From NCBI GenBank assembly GCA_023443865.1, contig JAEZST010000007.1, positions 1 to 44,628 on the forward strand: a stretch of DNA of 44,628 bases. Reading direction: 5' to 3'. Below the pieces are notes generated by a model. The model was not told the origin of the DNA, searched no databases, and was given only the letters and a program-made list of their open reading frames with translations. The position numbers were made by a program, and so were the translations under genes. This stretch comes from Spirochaetota bacterium (GTDB lineage Bacteria; Spirochaetota; Spirochaetia; Treponematales; Treponemataceae). Of this stretch, positions 33,452 to 40,942 are shown one piece after another (position 1 is the first letter of the stretch; every line of letters begins with the position of its first letter).

Positions 33452-35392
33452 CTAGGCTTTCTTTTCCTCGAAGAGCGACGTGAGCCGCAAGGTGATGTTC
33501 GCGTACCGCTCGATCAGGTTTTCAAGGTTTTCGGTAAAGGCGTTGAGCTCTCCCAACGAATCCGCCAGCTCGCGCATTCCCGACTCTATCTCGTCGGCGG
33601 CGGAACCGAGGGCGGACATGCGGGTTTGCACGTTCTCGCCTTCCGCCTGCTGACGGTCGGTGAGGGCCCGGATGTCACGGGTCGTGCGGAGCAGTATGTC
33701 GATGGCGTTGCGCACGCTGGAGGTCTCGTTGCCCTGCCGTTTCATGTCTTCGGTTATTCGGGTGAAAAGCTCGGCGCTGGACGCGACCTCGCCGTTGAGC
33801 TCGCTCATGCGCTGACGGGCGGTCTTGGTCTTGTCGAGCCCCGAGCGCGAGCGATCGCCCATTTTTTTGATGTGCTCGTTGATTTCCTTTACCGCGCGGG
33901 ACGCCTGCTCCGAAAGGTTTCGGACCTCCGAGGCCACTACCGCGAAACCGGCGCCGGCGTCGCCGGCGTGGGCCGCCTCTATCGCCGCGTTCATGGCGAG
34001 CAGATTGGTTTGGGCCGCGATCTTCGCGATGGAGGAAACCCGGACGGTCACCTCGCCGGCTGCCTCGCTCACGCTCTCTATCTCGCTTACCAGCCCTTCC
34101 ATCGCGGTCATGTTTTCGTTCGCCCCTTCCATGAGGGCCTTGGTGCGCTCAAGGGCGTCGGAGGCGGATGACGATACCGAGTCGATGCTGCCGGTCATAT
34201 TGGTAATGGATTCTCCGCCCGACTCGATGGACGCCGACTGTTCGCGGATTCGCTGATCCTGTTCGCGGTTAACGTTCCATAGGGCGGTGAGGCGGTCCGT
34301 AGCCTGCTCGATCTCGTTCTGCTGCTGCTCAATGGCGCTTTGGACCGCGTCTTGGGCCCGGGAAATGGCGCCGGATACGGTACGGGAGCGCTCCCCGAGG
34401 ATCATCAGGGATTTCGCGTCTTCTCCCACCTCCCGCGCCACGTTCTTAACCTCTCCCAAGAGCGTGGCCTGCCGCGCCATAATCCGGTTAAAGCCGTCGG
34501 TCATGACGCCGATCTCGTCGCCCTGGCTGACGATGAGGGCTTTAATCTCCGCCCCGTCGCCCTGGGCCAGGCTGTCCAGCCCGGATATAAGGTCTTGGAG
34601 CCGCGCCGCCAGGGGCCGGCTTTCGAGCCAGAGGGCGAATAGCCCGAGGGCGAGCACGAAGGCACCGAGCCCGCACATTTTGAGGGTGAACTCGGGAAGG
34701 GGGTTTTCCGCCGCCGTTTCGGAGGCCGCGCTTTCGGCGTCTACCAGGGAGAGTCGGTCCACGTGGTTATCCAGGAACCCGAAGCCCGCCGCGAAGAACA
34801 GGGAGAAGGAGAGATAGACCAGGATCGCCCCGATCTGGAATTGCCGGGTAATGATCGAGCGTTTGCGGCTTCCCTCGATGGTTGTTTGCCCGGTGCGCTG
34901 GATGAGGGGCAGGGCGAACCGCTCGGTAAAGCGAACCTCCATAAGCGATACGTACATGCCTATCGCGCTGGAATACAGGAGACTCACCAGAAGGGACAGG
35001 CTGAAGAAGGGCTGTCCCAGGAGCAAGGAGCGGATGAGAAATTGCAGGCTCGGGCCCAAGAGGTAGCCGATAACGTTGGCGACGATAAAGGTTTTCGATA
35101 GCACCCTGACGCGTTCAGAGACGAAGGCCTTCGTGACGCCGTGGGAATCTGGAGCCGCCCACATGGCCCGCTCGGCCCGCGCCAGGCTCGAGCAGCGGAC
35201 CCAGATGACGATAGAGGCGACGAATATGAGTATGAGCGAGTTTATGGCGAACAGCGGCAGTTCGGTAAAGTATTTACTCCAGTCGCGCAAGACGAAAAAA
35301 ATATTGAAGTTCCATAGAAGCGCAATGCCCGCGAGGGACATACCCACAAACGACAGCATTATTTTTGCCCTAATTGACAGTATTTCTTTCAT
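33452..35392 (-). CDS. methyl-accepting chemotaxis protein with multi-helix membrane sensor
   Basis: About 646 residues. The N-terminal 250 residues contain about six hydrophobic segments with short loops, rather than two segments around a periplasmic domain. A HAMP-like linker follows (ISGLDSLAQGDGAEIKALI). The signalling tip is AAQTNLLAMNAAIEAAHAGDAGAGFAVVASEVRNLSEQ-type text in the long coiled coil. It should control the CheA kinase and flagellar rotation, sensing something in or near the membrane. ATG 35392 has no ribosome site, and TATACT ends 7 bases upstream, so it is probably leaderless. It is divergent from pyrF. Confidence 0.87.
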   Translation of the reverse strand: MKEILSIRAKIMLSFVGMSLAGIALLWNFNIFFVLRDWSKYFTELPLFAINSLILIFVASIVIWVRCSSLARAERAMWAAPDSHGVTKAFVSERVRVLSKTFIVANVIGYLLGPSLQFLIRSLLLGQPFFSLSLLVSLLYSSAIGMYVSLMEVRFTERFALPLIQRTGQTTIEGSRKRSIITRQFQIGAILVYLSFSLFFAAGFGFLDNHVDRLSLVDAESAASETAAENPLPEFTLKMCGLGAFVLALGLFALWLESRPLAARLQDLISGLDSLAQGDGAEIKALIVSQGDEIGVMTDGFNRIMARQATLLGEVKNVAREVGEDAKSLMILGERSRTVSGAISRAQDAVQSAIEQQQNEIEQATDRLTALWNVNREQDQRIREQSASIESGGESITNMTGSIDSVSSSASDALERTKALMEGANENMTAMEGLVSEIESVSEAAGEVTVRVSSIAKIAAQTNLLAMNAAIEAAHAGDAGAGFAVVASEVRNLSEQASRAVKEINEHIKKMGDRSRSGLDKTKTARQRMSELNGEVASSAELFTRITEDMKRQGNETSSVRNAIDILLRTTRDIRALTDRQQAEGENVQTRMSALGSAADEIESGMRELADSLGELNAFTENLENLIERYANITLRLTSLFEEKKA

Positions 35393-35399
35393 AGGAACG

Positions 35400-35405
35400 A
35401 GTATA
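35400..35405 (-). promoter_or_regulatory. -10 box of the chemotaxis receptor gene
   Basis: The complement of 35400-35405 reads TATACT and ends 7 bases before ATG 35392. The 211 bases between this gene and pyrF hold both divergent promoters. A second -10-like TATTAT on the plus strand (about 35465-35470) has no clear gene to serve. Confidence 0.5.
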
Positions 35406-35588
35406 GTGTGCATTCGGCGAGTTATCGACCGGAAATAAAAGTTTTGCGGCGAATTGTATTCGTATATTATGCGCAAACGATCGCGCGCCCCATGAGGCGC
35501 TCTCGCCGCGGCTGCGGAGGCGGCGCGTTCGCCCCCCGTTCGGCCCCCTGCCTCGATCTTACTCTTCTGGATTCATTCCGATTCTTTG

Positions 35589-35597
35589 TGGTATTAT
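35589..35597 (+). promoter_or_regulatory. extended -10 promoter of pyrFKD
   Basis: TGG followed by TATTAT (35592-35597) is an extended -10; the pyrF ATG (35604) begins after six bases. No leader and therefore no leader-based attenuation is possible from this promoter. Confidence 0.55.
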
Positions 35598-35603
35598 CGG
35601 GCC

Positions 35604-36581
35604 ATGATAACCAATGAACGAGCCATGAACCGCCTGCAGGCCGCTTGCGCCGAGAAGGGCCCTCTGTGCGTCGGTCTGGATACCGACCCTTCGTATCTGC
35701 CCCCGGAGACGCTGCGCGCCTTCGGAAATCCCGCGGAGGCCGTACTCGCGTACAATCGGGCGATGATCGAAACGACCAGGCCCTACGCGGCTTGCTTTAA
35801 GGTACAGATCGCGTATTACGAGGCCATGGGGCTTGCGGGGCTTTCGGCCTACGCGGCGACGCTCGAGGCCGTGCGCGATTCGGGCTTGACCGCCATCGCC
35901 GACGTGAAGCGGGGAGATATCGCCGATACGGCGAAAGCCTACGCGCGGGCGCATTTTACCGGCGAGTTCGAGGCGGATATCATAACGATAAATCCCTATA
36001 TGGGTTTCGATACCCTGGAACCCTTTCTTGAATACGTTGAAAGCGCGGGCAAGGGAGCGTTCGTGCTCCTGCGCACCTCGAATCCCGGCATGAAGGATAT
36101 CGAGTGGCTGCCCCTGTCGGCGGAGGCCGGGGCCGAGGCAGGCCATGGCTCGCAGGCGGTTCCCCGAGTTCTCGACGCGGTGGGCGCGGGCCTTTCGAGG
36201 ATCGCCGGGCGTTACGCCGATTCGGGCCGGGTCGCCCCCTTCGGCGCCGTGGTGGGCTGTACCGAGGAAGCGGACGCCCGCGCGCTGCGCGACCGTTACC
36301 CGAACCTGTTCTTCCTGATTCCCGGCTACGGCGCCCAGGGCGGCGCGGCCCGCGTCGCGGCGACGTTGCTCGACCGCGCGGGCGGTACGGTGAACTCGTC
36401 GCGGGGAATACTGACCGCGTGGAAAAAAGACCCGCAGCTCGCCGCCAAGCGCGAATCGGGCGCCTTAACCATAGACGATATCGCCGAAGCCGCGGGCCGC
36501 GCCGCCCTTGAGGCGAAGAACGACCTTCTTGGCGCGAAGGCCCTGCTTGCCGGGGGATCCCTTGCCGGAGGGACGCTCTGA
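35604..36581 (+). CDS. pyrF: orotidine 5'-phosphate decarboxylase, type 2
   Basis: A 325-residue enzyme that makes UMP from OMP. It belongs to the longer type 2 (Myxococcus/mycobacterial-like) branch: VGLDTDPSYLPP (23-34) and the catalytic DVKRGDIADTA (Asp100, Lys102, Asp105), followed by YMGFDTLEPFLEY and the phosphate-loop text NSSRGILTAW. The start at ATG 35604 has no ribosome site and lies six bases after an extended -10, so it is probably leaderless. Its stop overlaps the pyrK start by one base (TGATG). Confidence 0.93.
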   Translation: MITNERAMNRLQAACAEKGPLCVGLDTDPSYLPPETLRAFGNPAEAVLAYNRAMIETTRPYAACFKVQIAYYEAMGLAGLSAYAATLEAVRDSGLTAIADVKRGDIADTAKAYARAHFTGEFEADIITINPYMGFDTLEPFLEYVESAGKGAFVLLRTSNPGMKDIEWLPLSAEAGAEAGHGSQAVPRVLDAVGAGLSRIAGRYADSGRVAPFGAVVGCTEEADARALRDRYPNLFFLIPGYGAQGGAARVAATLLDRAGGTVNSSRGILTAWKKDPQLAAKRESGALTIDDIAEAAGRAALEAKNDLLGAKALLAGGSLAGGTL

Positions 36582-37510
36582 TGTGCGCGCCGGGCGGCGC
36601 CGAAGCGGGGCGGAACGATGGGCGGTATCCCCGGTCGGCGGAAACCGTTACCGTCGTTTCCAACGAGGAAATCGCGGACGGCGTCTTTTCGCTGGCCGTT
36701 TCCCGGCGGCCCGTTTCCGCGGCTACCGGGCCGCTTGTCCCCGCGATTCCCCGTTCCGTGCCGGCACCCGGCCCGGGGCAGTTTTTCATGATACGCGCCC
36801 GGCCTTCCGCCGTTTTTCTCGGCAGGCCCATTAGCGTGTACCGCTCCGACGCGGCTTCCGTTACCTTCCTTATCCTGAACAAGGGAGAGGGCACGGCGGA
36901 ACTGTGCGCCTTACGGGCGGGCGATAGGGCGGATCTCGTGGGGCCCGTCGGCAATACCTTCCGTTCCCCCGCGGCTCTCGCGGCCCTGGGCGCGCGACGG
37001 CTCGCCCCCGACGGGGCTTCCGTTTCTAAAGCGGAGTTGGCGCTGATCGACGCGCTTCCGGCGAAACCCCGGATCGCTGTTCTCGGCGGCGGAATCGGCG
37101 TGGCCCCCGTGGCCGGCTTTGCCCTGGACCCCTCGAGCGAAACCGGACTGGAAGCGGGGAGCTTCGACTTTTACGCCGCCTTCAGGACCGGCTCCTACGC
37201 CTTGGAGGGTATCGCCGAACGGGCCCGCCGGGTCATCGTGACCACCGAGGACGGCTCGGTAGGCGCGAAGGGGATGCTTCCCGCCGTCTTCAACGGCGCC
37301 GATTACGATCTCGTGTACGCCTGCGGGCCCACGCCCATGCTGAAATACGTGAAGGAAGCCTGCGCGGGGCTCCTTGCCTACGTGAGCCTGGAGCGGCGCA
37401 TGGCCTGCGGCGCCGGCGCCTGCCTCGGCTGCACCGTCGAGACCGCGAACGGCAACCGGCGCTGCTGCGTTGACGGGCCCGTGTTCCCCGCCTCGGAGGT
37501 ATTGTTTTGA
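36581..37510 (+). CDS. pyrK: dihydroorotate dehydrogenase B, electron-transfer subunit
   Basis: A 309-residue iron-sulfur flavoprotein that passes electrons from PyrD to NAD+. The FAD domain carries GRPISVYR, the NAD domain GGGIGVAPVAGF and YACGPTPML, and the C-terminal CGAGACLGC with a later CC supplies the [2Fe-2S] ligands. Usual length is about 260; extra residues include an Ala/Pro-rich stretch near residues 45-65 inside the FAD domain. The start is ATG 36581, overlapping the pyrF stop. Confidence 0.92.
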   Translation: MCAPGGAEAGRNDGRYPRSAETVTVVSNEEIADGVFSLAVSRRPVSAATGPLVPAIPRSVPAPGPGQFFMIRARPSAVFLGRPISVYRSDAASVTFLILNKGEGTAELCALRAGDRADLVGPVGNTFRSPAALAALGARRLAPDGASVSKAELALIDALPAKPRIAVLGGGIGVAPVAGFALDPSSETGLEAGSFDFYAAFRTGSYALEGIAERARRVIVTTEDGSVGAKGMLPAVFNGADYDLVYACGPTPMLKYVKEACAGLLAYVSLERRMACGAGACLGCTVETANGNRRCCVDGPVFPASEVLF

Positions 37511-38460
37511 GCGTAGACCTTTCCGTTTCCCTGTGCGGCGTCCCGCTCAGGAATCCCGTTATCGCGGCCTCGGGCACCTTCGGTTACGGCACCGAGTACG
37601 CGAGCCTCATGGACGTGGGCGCCCTCGGCGGCATTTGCTCCAAGGGCCTTACCCTGGAACCCCGCTCGGGCAACAGGGGCGTCCGGCTCGCGGAGAGCCC
37701 CTCGGGATTGATCAATTCCATCGGCCTCGAGAATCCCGGCATCCGCTCCTTTATCGAGAACCAGCTTCCGACGATGCTGGCGCTCGGTCCGGCGGTGCTG
37801 GCCAACCTTTCGGGCTCGACGCTTGAAACCTACGTGGAGGGCGCGAAACTGCTCGACGCTACCGGCGCGCAGATGATCGAGCTCAATATTTCCTGCCCGA
37901 ACGTCAGCGACGGCGGCATGATTTGGGGCGTGGATTGCGCTTCGGCCGCTTCCATTACCGCCGCGGTGCGCGCCGCCACGAAGAAGCCGCTGGCGGTAAA
38001 GCTTTCGCCCAACGCGCCGGACCTCGTCGGCGTCGCGCGCGCGGTCGTAGGGGCCGGCGCCGACGCCTTAAGCCTCGTGAATACCTTTACGGCCTTCGCC
38101 GTTGACGTAGAGCGCGGCGTTCCGGTGTTCGAGAACAAGACCGCGGGCCTGTGCGGTCCGGCAATTCGGCCCATCGCCCTAAGGATGCTGCGCGATATCA
38201 TGCTCAACGTTCCCGAGTGTTCCCTGGACCGCGCCCGGGGAAAGGCTTCCGGCCGGTTCGTGCCCGTAATAGGCCTCGGCGGGATCGCGACGTGGCGCGA
38301 CGCCGCGGAGTTTATCATGACCGGGGCCACGGCGATTCAGGTGGGAGCCGCGACCTTCGCGAATCCCAAAGCCATGCCGGAAATAATCGCGGGTCTCGAG
38401 GCCTTCATGGCCAGGAAGGGGTACGGGAACCTCGACGCCATGCGGGGCATCGCCCTTTGA
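37507..38460 (+). CDS. pyrD: dihydroorotate dehydrogenase B, catalytic subunit
   Basis: A 317-residue class 1B enzyme oxidising dihydroorotate to orotate with FMN. Motifs are RNPVIAASGTFGYGTEY (15-31), SKGLTLEPRSGN, LNISCPNV with Cys130 as the expected catalytic base, VKLSPNAPD, and IGLGGIATWRDA for FMN phosphate. It starts with TTG 37507, overlapping the pyrK stop (TTGA). The adjoining pyrK confirms the NAD-linked B type. Confidence 0.94.
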   Translation: MSVDLSVSLCGVPLRNPVIAASGTFGYGTEYASLMDVGALGGICSKGLTLEPRSGNRGVRLAESPSGLINSIGLENPGIRSFIENQLPTMLALGPAVLANLSGSTLETYVEGAKLLDATGAQMIELNISCPNVSDGGMIWGVDCASAASITAAVRAATKKPLAVKLSPNAPDLVGVARAVVGAGADALSLVNTFTAFAVDVERGVPVFENKTAGLCGPAIRPIALRMLRDIMLNVPECSLDRARGKASGRFVPVIGLGGIATWRDAAEFIMTGATAIQVGAATFANPKAMPEIIAGLEAFMARKGYGNLDAMRGIAL

Positions 38461-38759
38461 GCGCGAAAGGCCGCGCTGAAGACCGCGCGAAAGCCGCCGC
38501 GCCCGCCGCCAGCCACCGGTTTTTCGAAAACCGCGCCTGCGAGTATTGGCCCTGCCACGACCTTGAGAGCATCAACTGCCTGTTTTGCTTTTGCCCGCTG
38601 TATCCGACCGATTGCGGGGGGAATTGGACCGTCACCGAAACGGGCATAAAGGATTGTTCGGCGTGCGCCGTTCCGCACGGCGCCGGCGGCTACGATTACG
38701 TGATCGGGCGGTTGGCCTCCGACGCGCGGCTATCCGACGAAGGGGAAGAATGGCTGTAA
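38457..38759 (+). CDS. cysteine-rich small-domain protein (PF04071-like)
   Basis: A 100-residue protein starting with TTG 38457, which overlaps the pyrD stop (TTGA). After a basic Ala-rich N-terminus comes FFENRACEYWPCH, then NCLFCFCPLY, DCGG, and GIKDCSACAVPH, giving about nine Cys and two His. I recognise this as the PF04071 cysteine-rich domain, otherwise met near cobalamin genes; its role is not established and metal binding is likely. It is the last gene of the pyrFKD operon and is followed by the operon's terminator. Confidence 0.8.
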   Translation: MSAKGRAEDRAKAAAPAASHRFFENRACEYWPCHDLESINCLFCFCPLYPTDCGGNWTVTETGIKDCSACAVPHGAGGYDYVIGRLASDARLSDEGEEWL

Positions 38760-38770
38760 GCTAAAAAAAG

Positions 38771-38822
38771 GCGAACCGGGGCGCTGCCGCACGCCGGTTC
38801 GCGGTTCGGTTTTTCCTTTTTT
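38771..38822 (+). terminator. terminator of the pyrFKD operon
   Basis: GCGAACCGG (38771-38779) pairs with CCGGTTCGC (38794-38802), followed by GGTTCGG and a long T-rich run to 38822. It separates convergent transcription units. Confidence 0.85.
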
Positions 38823-39280
38823 TATTCTTCCGAGAGGCGTTCGTCAACGGCGCCGAGCCAGGGGATCACGAAGAGTATCGCCCCGAGCGATCCGTAGAAT
38901 ACCGATACGAGGGCTACCGCGAGGTTTCTCCCTATCTGGTTGGCCTGTCCCCCGCCGATGTTGGCGAGGAGCAAAATGGTGCCCGTGATAACAGCGAAAA
39001 CAGTGAAGCCACCGAGGTAGCGGCCCAGGCTCGTGAAGTACGCCTTCGCCGCCGTGAGGGTTTCCCTGTCGGAATCGAGGGCGAAGGGCGCGCTAAAGGC
39101 CATCCTGGTTTTCTTCCAGCCGAACTGCACCGCGTTTACCGCGCAGGGCGCGACGAGGGCGATGAGCAGGCTCGGCAAATCCACCAATACGTACGGCATG
39201 AGGAAGCCCCCCGCCACCCAAAGCACGAACAGCACGAAGGCCACGCTGACCAAAAACGGTACGAATAATTTCCTGAACAT
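38822..39280 (-). CDS. membrane protein resembling the start of MotA
   Basis: A 152-residue protein with about four membrane segments (about 7-29, 33-52, 88-106, 118-142). The text VLVDLPSLLIALVAPCAVNA resembles the MotA/TolQ-type segment PSLLIVLGG, and WKKTRMAFSAPF continues it, but the length is half of MotA and the charged cytoplasmic loop is missing. A MotA-like function is therefore only a guess. GGGAGG precedes ATG 39280. Third gene of the sigma-factor operon, 11 bases after the preceding stop. Confidence 0.5.
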   Translation of the reverse strand: MFRKLFVPFLVSVAFVLFVLWVAGGFLMPYVLVDLPSLLIALVAPCAVNAVQFGWKKTRMAFSAPFALDSDRETLTAAKAYFTSLGRYLGGFTVFAVITGTILLLANIGGGQANQIGRNLAVALVSVFYGSLGAILFVIPWLGAVDERLSEE

Positions 39281-39291
39281 AGAATCCTCCC

Positions 39292-39684
39292 TTAAGGATT
39301 TGTGCGTAACGGCGCCTTGGCGCCGCTGTAGTTTCCGAGGAGCGCGGCCCCCCGCGCGAGGGCGTTCCCGTATTCCGAGAGCTCCTCGCTATTCACGATA
39401 TTCTCGCCCGCGACTTCGGCGAATCCTGGCTTCCCGAGGGATGCCACCGCGGGGACGACGGTGACGAGCGCGAAGAGGGTGAGGGCGAAGGCGAAGGAGA
39501 CGTCGCTTCGGCCGATGCGGCCGCCGCGATCCTTTGCCCCTTGCCCGCTTTCCCCCGCGGCATGCGAGCCCATGAGGCGGTAAACCGGTTTCGGCCTGGC
39601 TTCCGGTTCGCCGACTCCCTTCTCCAGCCTCTTGAGCGCTTCGGCGACAAACGCGTCCGTTTGCTCCCTAACTCTCTTATTCAT
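39292..39684 (-). CDS. probable anti-sigma factor, single membrane segment
   Basis: A 130-residue protein. A charged cytoplasmic N-terminal half (NKRVREQTDAFVAEALKRL) is followed by a membrane segment (VSFAFALTLFALVTVVPAV, about 70-88) and a short external part ending in NYSGAKAPLRTNP. AAGGGGGAAGC precedes ATG 39684. The start overlaps the ECF sigma stop (ATGA). Position and shape are those of a one-pass anti-sigma factor. No ZAS Cys/His pattern is seen, so the assignment rests on context. Confidence 0.55.
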   Translation of the reverse strand: MNKRVREQTDAFVAEALKRLEKGVGEPEARPKPVYRLMGSHAAGESGQGAKDRGGRIGRSDVSFAFALTLFALVTVVPAVASLGKPGFAEVAGENIVNSEELSEYGNALARGAALLGNYSGAKAPLRTNP

Positions 39685-40220
39685 GCTTCCCCCTTGCCGC
39701 CCCGACGGGGCCGCGAGTCCACGGCGCGCCGGACCGTCGCGCGGATCCGCGAAACCCGCCACCGAACGGTCCCCGCCGGCATACCCAACGCGCCGCCCGC
39801 TTCCCGGGCCGTCAGCCCGTCGCGCAGTACGAGCATCGCGATCCGGAGATCGGACGGATCGAGCCGGGCGACCGCCTCATCCACCAAGGCGGCCATCCGG
39901 CGCGTAACCGCCAGTTCTTCGGGATTCGGCTCGGGCGCCGGCGGTTCTGAGCCGCCTTCCCCAGGGACCTCGAGCGATACCGTTCTGGGCCGCCTCCTCA
40001 GGTAATCGAGGATAAAATTCCTCGCTACCCTATAGAGCCACGGGGCGAACGGCTTTTCCGGGTCGTAGCGGTCCATGCGGTACCATGCGTGGACCAACGC
40101 GTCGTGGGCCAGGTCTTCGGTCTCGTCCGCCCGCAAGGGGGCGAAGGTCCCGGCGAAGAGGACCATTTTCGCGTACCAGAGTCGGTAAAGCGTTTCGAAA
40201 TTCGCGCCCGTATCGTCCAT
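39681..40220 (-). CDS. ECF-type RNA polymerase sigma factor
   Basis: A 179-residue sigma factor. Region 2 has EDLAHDALVHAWYRMDRYDPEKPFAPWLYRVARNFILDYLRR-type text (about 35-75). Region 4 reads LDPSDLRIAMLVLRDGLTAREAGGALGMPAGTVRWRVSRIR (about 120-162). A short Pro/Glu linker joins them. ATG 40220 has no ribosome site and TATTAT (complement of 40227-40232) ends six bases upstream, so it is probably leaderless. It heads a three-gene minus-strand operon with the probable anti-sigma factor. The regulon is unknown. Confidence 0.87.
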   Translation of the reverse strand: MDDTGANFETLYRLWYAKMVLFAGTFAPLRADETEDLAHDALVHAWYRMDRYDPEKPFAPWLYRVARNFILDYLRRRPRTVSLEVPGEGGSEPPAPEPNPEELAVTRRMAALVDEAVARLDPSDLRIAMLVLRDGLTAREAGGALGMPAGTVRWRVSRIRATVRRAVDSRPRRGGKGEA

Positions 40221-40226
40221 ATACCC

Positions 40227-40268
40227 ATAATACGGCGAAAACCGGCGGGGTGTTGGCGAAATTTCGCC
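40227..40268 (-). promoter_or_regulatory. sigma operon promoter and upstream palindrome
   Basis: TATTAT on the minus strand (complement of 40227-40232) lies six bases from the start codon. GGCGAAATTTCGCC (40255-40268) is a perfect 14-base palindrome placed just above the expected -35, a possible binding site for a dimeric regulator. Confidence 0.45.
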
Positions 40269-40348
40269 GCGATCGATAAGGGACGAACGGCAGGGGCCTC
40301 ATCAGGTACCCCAAGGGTGTCGGTTGCGGAAAACCGTTCTGGAATTAC

Positions 40349-40377
40349 TTGATCAAATAAACTAATGCCGTTACAGT
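40349..40377 (+). promoter_or_regulatory. promoter of the nitroreductase operon
   Basis: TTGATC (40349-40354) and TACAGT (40372-40377) are spaced by exactly 17 bases. The leader to ATG 40413 is about 30 bases and holds GGGAGGTG. Confidence 0.55.
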
Positions 40378-40412
40378 AATTCTTTAAGGAAATCGAAACC
40401 GGGAGGTGACCC

Positions 40413-40931
40413 ATGGAATTCCTTGAATTGGCGCGTCGGCGGTGCTCGGTCCGCGCTTTCGAGAATCGGCCGGTCGAGGCGGAGAAAATCGCGCGAATAC
40501 TCGAGGCGGGCAGGGCGGCGCCCAGCGCCTGCAACAATCAACCCTACCGCTTTCTCGTGCTGGACAATCCCGAATCCATCGCGAAGCTGTCAAAGGCCTG
40601 CCGCACCTTCGGGGCGCCGTTGGCCATCGTGGTGGCGGGCGACAATAACGAGGCTTGGGTACGGACCTTCGACGCGAAGGATTCACTCGACATAGACGCG
40701 TCCATCGCGACCGATCACATGATGCTCGAGGCCGAGGACCTGGGCCTGGGTTCCTGTTGGGTCTGTTCCTTCCGCATACCGGCGCTCCGGGAGGAATTCG
40801 GCATTCCCGGCCATCTGACGCCGGTGAACGTTTTGGCGATCGGCTATCCCGCGGGGCCGAAGAAAAGCCCTTCGCGCCACGGGACCGAGCGGCGACCCCT
40901 TTCCGGGACGGTCGTTTACAATCATTTTTAA
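40413..40931 (+). CDS. nitroreductase-family FMN oxidoreductase
   Basis: A 172-residue flavoprotein. The opening LELARRRCSVRAFENRPV and the pattern AGRAAPSACNNQPYRF are the FMN-binding marks of the nitroreductase fold. LGLGSCWVCSF and LAIGYPAG complete it. It should work as a dimer reducing nitro groups, quinones or flavins; the native substrate is unknown. GGGAGGTG precedes ATG 40413. The ribosome site of the next gene overlaps its stop, so the two are probably an operon. Confidence 0.9.
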   Translation: MEFLELARRRCSVRAFENRPVEAEKIARILEAGRAAPSACNNQPYRFLVLDNPESIAKLSKACRTFGAPLAIVVAGDNNEAWVRTFDAKDSLDIDASIATDHMMLEAEDLGLGSCWVCSFRIPALREEFGIPGHLTPVNVLAIGYPAGPKKSPSRHGTERRPLSGTVVYNHF

Positions 40932-40942
40932 GGAGCGACGCG

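Noticed and set aside
35494..35617. 41-residue frame before pyrF as a leader peptide
   Set aside because: Arg/Gly-rich, no ribosome site, runs past the pyrF start, and pyrF has its own extended -10 six bases before its ATG.
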